In this document: in pieces, positions 59,941 through 64,000 of the stretch | Layout: every line of letters starts with the position of its first letter | Position numbering within the stretch: position 1 is the first letter of the stretch | Assembly (NCBI RefSeq): GCF_018966525.1 | Contig: NZ_CP076607.1 | Span: 1,488,001 to 1,552,000 of the forward strand | DNA from: Paenibacillus sophorae | GTDB taxonomy: Bacteria; Bacillota; Bacilli; Paenibacillales; Paenibacillaceae | Direction of reading: 5' to 3' | DNA length: 64,000 nucleotides | Made by a program: the position numbers and the translations under genes | Notes under the pieces: generated by a model | Databases searched by the model: none | Seen by the model: only the letters and a program-made list of their open reading frames with translations | What the model was told of the DNA's origin: nothing

Positions 59941-59987
59941 ATTCTACTACAGTAGAATGTTAATATGTGATTCTACAGCAGTAGAAT
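59941..59987 (+). promoter_or_regulatory. Paired dyad operators and promoter of the BlaI-like gene
   Basis: ATTCTACTACAGTAGAAT (59941-59958), a perfect palindrome, and ATTCTAC-AGCA-GTAGAAT (59970-59987) are 29 bases apart centre to centre. A possible promoter, TCGACA-17-TAGAAT, places its -10 in the first dyad. Twin dyads upstream of blaI/mecI-type genes are the normal sites of the repressor dimer. Confidence 0.75.
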
Positions 59988-60016
59988 ATATATGGACGAG
60001 GTGTTTTCATTTGGTT

Positions 60017-60370
60017 ATGAAGTTATTCGATAGCGAGCTTAATATTATGGAAATCTTGTGGAAAGAAGGCGATACCCCAGCAAAGAGAATTGCAGAAATT
60101 GCAAAAGAAAAAGTAGGTTGGAGTAAAACGACAACGTATACCATCATCAAGAGATGCCTTGATAAAGGGGCGATCGAGCGGCAGGAACCTAATTTCGTTT
60201 GCCATGCGCTTGTTACACGAGAGCAAGCGCAAGAACACGAAACAACAGAATTAATAAATAAAATGTATGATGGCGCCCCCGATAGACTGATTGCGTCATT
60301 ATTGGGGCAGAAACGGCTATCGACGGAAGAAATTAACCGCTTAAAACGTCTAATCGATAGTTTGGAATGA
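60017..60370 (+). CDS. BlaI/MecI-family transcriptional repressor
   Basis: This 117-residue winged-helix repressor reads KLFDSELNIMEILWKEGDTP, AKRIAEIAKEKVGWSKTTTYTII-type helices, and a C-terminal dimerisation region ending LSTEEINRLKRLIDSLE. In the family the repressor is cleaved near the middle by, or because of, its membrane sensor partner. The start is the ATG at 60017 or the TTG six bases earlier, both after GAGGTG. It is followed after nine bases by the M56 sensor gene. Confidence 0.9.
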   Translation: MKLFDSELNIMEILWKEGDTPAKRIAEIAKEKVGWSKTTTYTIIKRCLDKGAIERQEPNFVCHALVTREQAQEHETTELINKMYDGAPDRLIASLLGQKRLSTEEINRLKRLIDSLE

Positions 60371-60379
60371 GGTGGGGGA

Positions 60380-62017
60380 ATGTCGTTACTTCAAATAAGT
60401 ATCTCGACTTCTGTCTTTATTCTTGCAGTTATTTTCTTACGTTCCTTGCTTATTCACAAGCTGCCCAAAATGACCTTTATGTTTCTTTGGGGTGTTGCAC
60501 TAATTCAATTGCTTGTACCTGTTTCAGTTCAATCGCAATTTAGCATTTTTACGGCAGTGGAACATTTAAGCAGAATGTTTACAGTGGCAAAATTGATTCC
60601 CACGCCAGAAAGTTCAACATTTATTAATGGAACTACGGTAATCATGCCACCAATTACAGAACATGCGACCGCGCCGATTATGCCATTGAAGACGGCTTCA
60701 CAAATATCGCCTATTGTATGGGTGTGGTTAGTTGGTTTTACGTTGTGTGCTTTATTTTTTATCATTCCGCATTTAAGGTATCGCAAAATCTACAAAATGG
60801 CTGTGCCTATTAGAAACGATTTTATAAGAAAATGGCAGCATTCAAATTTGTTATGGCGAGATGTTCAAATCAGGCAACTAGATAATATTTCAACTCCGCT
60901 TACATACGGTATTTTTCGGCCTGTTGTACTCTTGCCGAAAAATTTAGACTATGACGAAGAGAAACAGCTTGCGCTTATCCTGACCCACGAATTTACGCAC
61001 ATCAAGCGATTCGACACACTAAAGAAATGGATTCTTGCCACTAGCGTATGCGTCCATTGGTTCAACCCTTTTGTATGGGTTATGTATATCCTTGCCAACC
61101 GTGATATCGAGCTATTCTGTGATGAAACAGTCATACGAAAATTTGGGGAAAACACGAAACCTACTTATGCTAGGGCACTTATACGTTTGGAAGAAAAGAA
61201 AATCGGCTTGTCGCCGATGATTAGTAGCTTTTCCAAAAACTCAACCGAAGAAAGGATTATATCGATCATGAAAACCAAGAATATCACTATCGCCACGATG
61301 CTGCTCGCTATTGGGCTTGTAGCCAGTGTCGTTATCATCTTCGCGACTTCTGCATTGGACAAAACGGAATCTGCTACGGGTGTCGACAATCCTAATTCCG
61401 AGCCTATAGCCGAAATTGTGCCCGCATTATATCAAGGTGCCACCACTACAGATTTAATGCCGCACGATTTAACATTCAACAAGAAATATGATGTACCGAA
61501 GTTGATAGACAGCCTTATGGCTTCAAAGTATCGAGCAGTTTATATGGACAACGAAATATATCTTCGTGTCATGAAGGATAACACAATACAGATAAGCAAA
61601 GATAATGGCGCGGTTTGGAAAAAATATGATACAGATGAAATCGATGCAAAAGATTTTGCAAAATGGCTGCTGATAAATGATCCGATTCCGGGCTATTCAA
61701 TGAAAGAAGTTCAGAGTCGCTTGGCAAACGGGGCAGAAGTAAAACATTTAGTGTTTGAAAATGTAAAGGAGATGTATTTCATAATCGACAGGAACGGCGT
61801 ACAGATTGAACTTGTACAGCCTGAAAAAATATCTTCTGTTCTGATCGACGGTCAAAGAATGATGATTACTTCCGCTATATCAGCCCAGATGCTGAAATCA
61901 TTTTATGACTTGTTAGTGTCGAACAATATACTTTCGGAAACTCATGCAAAACAAGATTATTCGGAAAGAATTAAGTATCTTGAAAAAAATCTCCCTAACT
62001 TTATCGTGACGAAATAA
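60380..62017 (+). CDS. M56-family (BlaR1/MecR1-like) membrane metallopeptidase sensor
   Basis: This 545-residue protein has four membrane helices in the N-terminal two-thirds and the gluzincin motif HEFTH (LALILTHEFTHIKRFDTLKK) with a downstream metal-ligand region ELFCDETVIRKFG, as in BlaR1. After the last helix (ITIATMLLAIGLVASVVIIF) come about 210 extracellular residues. They do not carry the penicillin-binding SxxK/KTG motifs of BlaR1; instead there is an Asp-box-like SKDNGAVW. It therefore senses something other than a beta-lactam. No resistance gene accompanies the pair. Confidence 0.87.
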   Translation: MSLLQISISTSVFILAVIFLRSLLIHKLPKMTFMFLWGVALIQLLVPVSVQSQFSIFTAVEHLSRMFTVAKLIPTPESSTFINGTTVIMPPITEHATAPIMPLKTASQISPIVWVWLVGFTLCALFFIIPHLRYRKIYKMAVPIRNDFIRKWQHSNLLWRDVQIRQLDNISTPLTYGIFRPVVLLPKNLDYDEEKQLALILTHEFTHIKRFDTLKKWILATSVCVHWFNPFVWVMYILANRDIELFCDETVIRKFGENTKPTYARALIRLEEKKIGLSPMISSFSKNSTEERIISIMKTKNITIATMLLAIGLVASVVIIFATSALDKTESATGVDNPNSEPIAEIVPALYQGATTTDLMPHDLTFNKKYDVPKLIDSLMASKYRAVYMDNEIYLRVMKDNTIQISKDNGAVWKKYDTDEIDAKDFAKWLLINDPIPGYSMKEVQSRLANGAEVKHLVFENVKEMYFIIDRNGVQIELVQPEKISSVLIDGQRMMITSAISAQMLKSFYDLLVSNNILSETHAKQDYSERIKYLEKNLPNFIVTK

Positions 62018-62057
62018 AGGGGGGTTACCGTTTTTTGAAGAATTATTCGGCGTCGGT

Positions 62058-62137
62058 CTAAATGATCGGCGTCTATTCGTTTTTGAAACTGAAATTAAAA
62101 GTAATCGCGAAGGGGTACACCGGGGGAATTGGTGTAT
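62058..62137 (+). repeat. Right copy of the imperfect direct repeat
   Basis: This is the partner of 59826-59914. It also contains a small dyad TACACC ... GGTGTA. The 62.14-62.35 kb stretch beyond it shows only a doubtful minus-strand open frame (arginine-rich, no ribosome binding site), which I do not call a gene. Confidence 0.5.
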
Positions 62138-62351
62138 GTCGGCGCCACAAAAGGCGTACTTAATTCACGCGCAATTTTTCGAAATGTCGTGTTCCATATT
62201 GTGACATGCCCGGCTATACTTAACTTATTGTTTTTTCGATCGGAAGCGAAAGGACGATGTTCCCCGCCGAACCGTCTTCTTCTTTCGTTGTCAGTAGCCC
62301 ACATTCGCCGCATATGACGTTGTACGTCACCGGGAATACTATTACCGAATA

Positions 62352-62376
62352 AAGAAAAAACGCCCGATAGGGGCGT
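62352..62376 (-). terminator. Minus-strand terminator near the right end of the element
   Basis: On the minus strand ACGCCC, loop CTATC and GGGCGT are followed by TTTTTTC. No intact gene feeds into it from the right, so it may stop read-through into the element. Confidence 0.65.
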
Positions 62377-62386
62377 ATATAAAGAC

Positions 62387-62404
62387 AAGGGCAAATGCCA
62401 TTCC
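62387..62404 (+). repeat. 18-base repeat shared with the integrase operon
   Basis: AAGGGCAAATGCCATTCC occurs here, about 45 bases from the right end, and in inverted orientation at 57659-57676 inside the 52-residue ORF. It contains the dyad GGCA-AA-TGCC. Confidence 0.5.
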
Positions 62405-62445
62405 AGTTCTATTTTAATGTCTGTACTCCCTGTCAACTCAACACA

Positions 62446-62452
62446 TGTGGAG
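62446..62452 (+). other. Right attachment junction (attR core)
   Basis: TGTGGAG matches the core at the left end. To the left lies element sequence (CTGTCAACTCAACACA); to the right the displaced rlmD tail. The joined element ends give a partly palindromic attP-like sequence (CTGT-AAC ... CAC-AT-GTG ... GTT-ACAG). Confidence 0.6.
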
Positions 62453-62482
62453 TGCTGCTCACTGTTGGTTAGGAAATACTAA
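62453..62482 (+). pseudogene. Displaced native 3' end of rlmD
   Basis: In phase with GTG-GAG of the core, these bases encode CCSLLVRKY and a stop. This is a typical RumA/RlmCD-type ending (THVEC-xxLL) and replaces nothing else here. It marks where rlmD ended before insertion. Confidence 0.6.
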
Positions 62483-62510
62483 TAGTTGAGATGTATTGGC
62501 GGATATAGTA

Positions 62511-62537
62511 AAGAGGGGTGTTGAACCCCTCTTTTTT
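62511..62537 (+). terminator. Original rlmD terminator, now beyond the element
   Basis: The arms AAGAGGGG / CCCCTCTT with loop TGTTGAA are followed by TTTTA, 28 bases after the displaced rlmD stop. Confidence 0.9.
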
Positions 62538-62565
62538 ATTGTTATTCTACTATGTTGATTTTGAA

Positions 62566-62597
62566 CAAAAATGACCGCCATTTATATTAGCGGTCAC
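62566..62597 (-). terminator. Terminator of the transglutaminase-like gene
   Basis: On the minus strand TGACCGC ... GCGGTCA is followed by TTTTTG. Confidence 0.8.
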
Positions 62598-62642
62598 GTG
62601 ATTATTACCCTAACATCCCTTTATTTTAATATAAATTAACGG

Positions 62643-63251
62643 CTACAAGTCTGAAGGTAAACCATAACGATACATCGTAATACAATCTGTATTTTGAAGT
62701 AATACGGCGGTTGTTTTTGTATTTGGCGTCTTATAAATTACAGGATAATCCTTCTCTTCATATACTTCACGTATAGGAAAAGCCAATTTCTCTTCTTCTA
62801 GTGAGAACTGAGCATCCACACCTATTTTATTTCCACGTGCATCTAAGCGAATCCATTTTCCAATTGACCTAAGATAAACGCCATTTAACGCATGGATAAC
62901 GTAACCTGTATCAGGAGTATCTCCTAAAGTTAGACGTTGGTAACAGAAACCAGTTGGTATTCCTTGGCACCTCAATAAAGCACACAAAAGGTTTGATTTT
63001 GCATAACAAATTCCTTCTTGGAAGAAAAGGGCTTCAGATGCTCTACACGTAATGCGTGAACTTTGGATATCCCAAGAATGAGATATGTTATCACGAACAA
63101 ATTCAAAAGCGGATTTAACAAATTCAATTTCATTTAACGATTGGCTATATAATTCCGCTGATATATCTTTTATCGAAAAATGACCATAATCAACTTCTTC
63201 AGTTTCTTCTAAATAATCATCTAGGTTACTGGATTCACATGTAAGTTCCAT
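62643..63251 (-). CDS. Transglutaminase-like cysteine protease superfamily protein
   Basis: This 202-residue protein has the transglutaminase-like triad: Cys in EGICYAKSNLLCALLRCQGI, His in VIHALNGVYL and Asp in WIRLDARGNK. It has no signal peptide. Such proteins are mostly thiol hydrolases or amidases of unknown substrate. It is downstream of, and 12 bases from, the broken acetyltransferase on the same strand, and ends at a clear terminator. AT-rich composition. Confidence 0.82.
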   Translation of the reverse strand: MELTCESSNLDDYLEETEEVDYGHFSIKDISAELYSQSLNEIEFVKSAFEFVRDNISHSWDIQSSRITCRASEALFFQEGICYAKSNLLCALLRCQGIPTGFCYQRLTLGDTPDTGYVIHALNGVYLRSIGKWIRLDARGNKIGVDAQFSLEEEKLAFPIREVYEEKDYPVIYKTPNTKTTAVLLQNTDCITMYRYGLPSDL

Positions 63252-63263
63252 TCTTTTCCTCCC

Positions 63264-63792
63264 TCAAACGTTTATTTGCATTGCAATTTCATCACATGAC
63301 TTGATTTTTGAACAATTAATACAATCCTTCCATATTTTTTGTGGCAATTTGTCTTTATCTACAATAAAAAATCCACATTTATGAAAGAAAGCATCTTGAT
63401 AAGTTAATGATATTAATCTTTTTATTTCCAGTTTTCTTGTTTCTTCAATAATTTTATTTACTAATAACTTGCCAATTCCTCGGAGTGCTAGATTAGGGTT
63501 TACAACCAATGAACGTATTTCTGCTAAGTCAAAATCTAATATATGTAAACTGGTCACTCCGATTTTAGTATTTTCAACTGCCACATAGAAGCATTGTAAG
63601 TGTTCGTAAATAGATGCACGAGTACGATGTAATAGCTGTCCCTGAAACTGCGGACTGTTCTATTAATTGATATATCGCCTCTGAATCACTCATTACTGCC
63701 TTTCTTATCAGTATGTATAAACCCCCTCTGCTAAAATGGAAACTATTTGAAACGACATTAATAATTATGCAACAGAACGGATATTTATTCAA
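63264..63792 (-). pseudogene. GNAT acetyltransferase broken by a frameshift
   Basis: Two overlapping frames make up one GNAT (ArgA-like N-acetyltransferase) gene. The first has LIRKAVMSDSEAIYQLIEQ. After a one-base shift near 63650 the second gives LLHRTRASIYEHLQCFYVAV, then AEIRSLVVNPNLALRGIGKL (acetyl-CoA loop, R-G-x-G-K) and DAFFHKCGF. The shift lies between SAVS and GQLLHRTR. The true start is unclear; GAGGGGG lies before a CTG/ATA region near 63715. Probably inactive unless the shift is a sequencing error. Confidence 0.75.
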
Positions 63793-63814
63793 TACAAATT
63801 TTTGGTTTATAGTA

Positions 63815-64000
63815 CGGTCATAAGTGTCATAAATCTAGGATTTCTTGCCCTCTTCAAGGCGCTTATCTTACATCTATCGAATATACGATTTCTGAGACTG
63901 AATATAAGGAAGCAACGGAGAGTGGCAATGCAGAACTGTATAGCCTACAAGACCAGTTAAAAGGCTTCCAGTCTCTACAAGATAATAATAGTACAGGGGA
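63815..64000 (+). other. Open frame running off the right edge, identity unknown
   Basis: The frame is open from a stop at about 63812 to the end of the window and reads IEYTISETEYKEATESGNAE followed by LYSLQDQLKGFQSLQDN. It is protein-like and helical, but has no start codon with a ribosome binding site in the visible part. It may be a decayed gene or the body of one with a non-standard start. Confidence 0.3.

Larger units (their letters stand above)
56041..62452. mobile_element. Integrated element of about 6.4 kb with large serine recombinase, inserted in rlmD
   Basis: The limits are deduced from rlmD. The left junction core TGTGGAG (56041-56047) lies in its last codons. The same core at 62446-62452 is followed, in the same codon phase, by CCSLLVRKY, a stop and a terminator, which is the expected native rlmD tail. 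Between them lie a serine integrase next to the left end, a 52-residue partner, a winged-helix protein, a second serine recombinase with TCGCAAAA boxes, a coupled pair of tiny ORFs and a BlaI/M56 pair. No conjugation or capsid genes are present, so it is a small integrative (perhaps mobilisable) element. rumA/rlmD-type genes are known insertion targets of serine-integrase elements in streptococci. Confidence 0.75.

Noticed and set aside
62095..62436. 113-residue minus-strand ORF in the element
   Set aside because: No ribosome binding site and no recognisable domain; it crosses a terminator hairpin and the direct repeat.
1..64000. CRISPR arrays
   Set aside because: No regularly spaced direct repeats of suitable length were seen; the TCGCAAAA boxes are too short and irregular.

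Overview
The window looks like a chromosome segment of an endospore-forming Bacillales bacterium of the Paenibacillus type. This is inferred from the GerA-family germination genes, strong AGGAGG-type ribosome binding sites, TTG/GTG starts, a BceRS-BceAB-like module and the mixed GC content. The species cannot be named from the sequence alone.

Layout. 1-2.8 kb: the 3' part of hsdS followed by hsdM (type I restriction-modification). 2.9-8.7 kb: a serine hydrolase, a pair of WYL-domain regulators, and divergent from them an RNA-repair-like operon. That operon has a leader with tRNA-like modules, then a slipin/SPFH protein, an RlaP-type nucleotidyltransferase, and a 19-residue remnant that looks like the start of rtcB. 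8.7-14.2 kb: a secreted fumarate-reductase-like flavolipoprotein with a textbook Rex operator on its promoter, a glycerol-1-phosphate-dehydrogenase-like gene with a HAD phosphatase, and a MerR/carboxymuconolactone-decarboxylase pair. 14.4-28.3 kb: a co-directional catabolic cluster (EutA-EutB-EutC, acetamidase/formamidase, GntR regulator, nitrilase-type amidase, HpcH/HpaI aldolase, a five-gene peptide-type ABC importer, alpha/beta hydrolase, RraA-like aldolase). Two promoters in it carry the same GTATAC-type operator, so it reads as one GntR-controlled regulon for an imported amino-alcohol or amide compound.

28.3-46.3 kb: Fe-S nitroreductase with divergent LysR gene, germination genes with gerB on the opposite strand, MFS/XRE pair, methyltransferase, siderophore-type binding protein, an AgrA-like LytTR remnant, the Bce-like two-component/ABC module, and a GntR / DUF2271-like lipoprotein / shikimate dehydrogenase-like group. 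46.4-51.3 kb: an alpha-galactoside utilisation locus (LacI regulator, GH36 enzyme, LacY-type permease). 51.3-53.2 kb: a patch of methyltransferase genes mixed with decayed genes. 53.3-56.1 kb: an HD-GYP protein and rlmD.

56.04-62.45 kb: a compact mobile element of about 6.4 kb whose ends can be read from the sequence. It is inserted in the last codons of rlmD at a TGTGGAG core. It gives rlmD a new 3' end, and the displaced native tail with its terminator lies at the far side. It carries a frameshifted large serine integrase, a 52-residue partner, a winged-helix protein, a second small serine recombinase with an array of TCGCAAAA boxes, and a BlaI/M56-type sensor pair with dyad operators. 62.6-64.0 kb: a transglutaminase-like gene, a frameshifted GNAT acetyltransferase and an open frame running off the edge. 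No canonical tRNA, rRNA or CRISPR array was seen.
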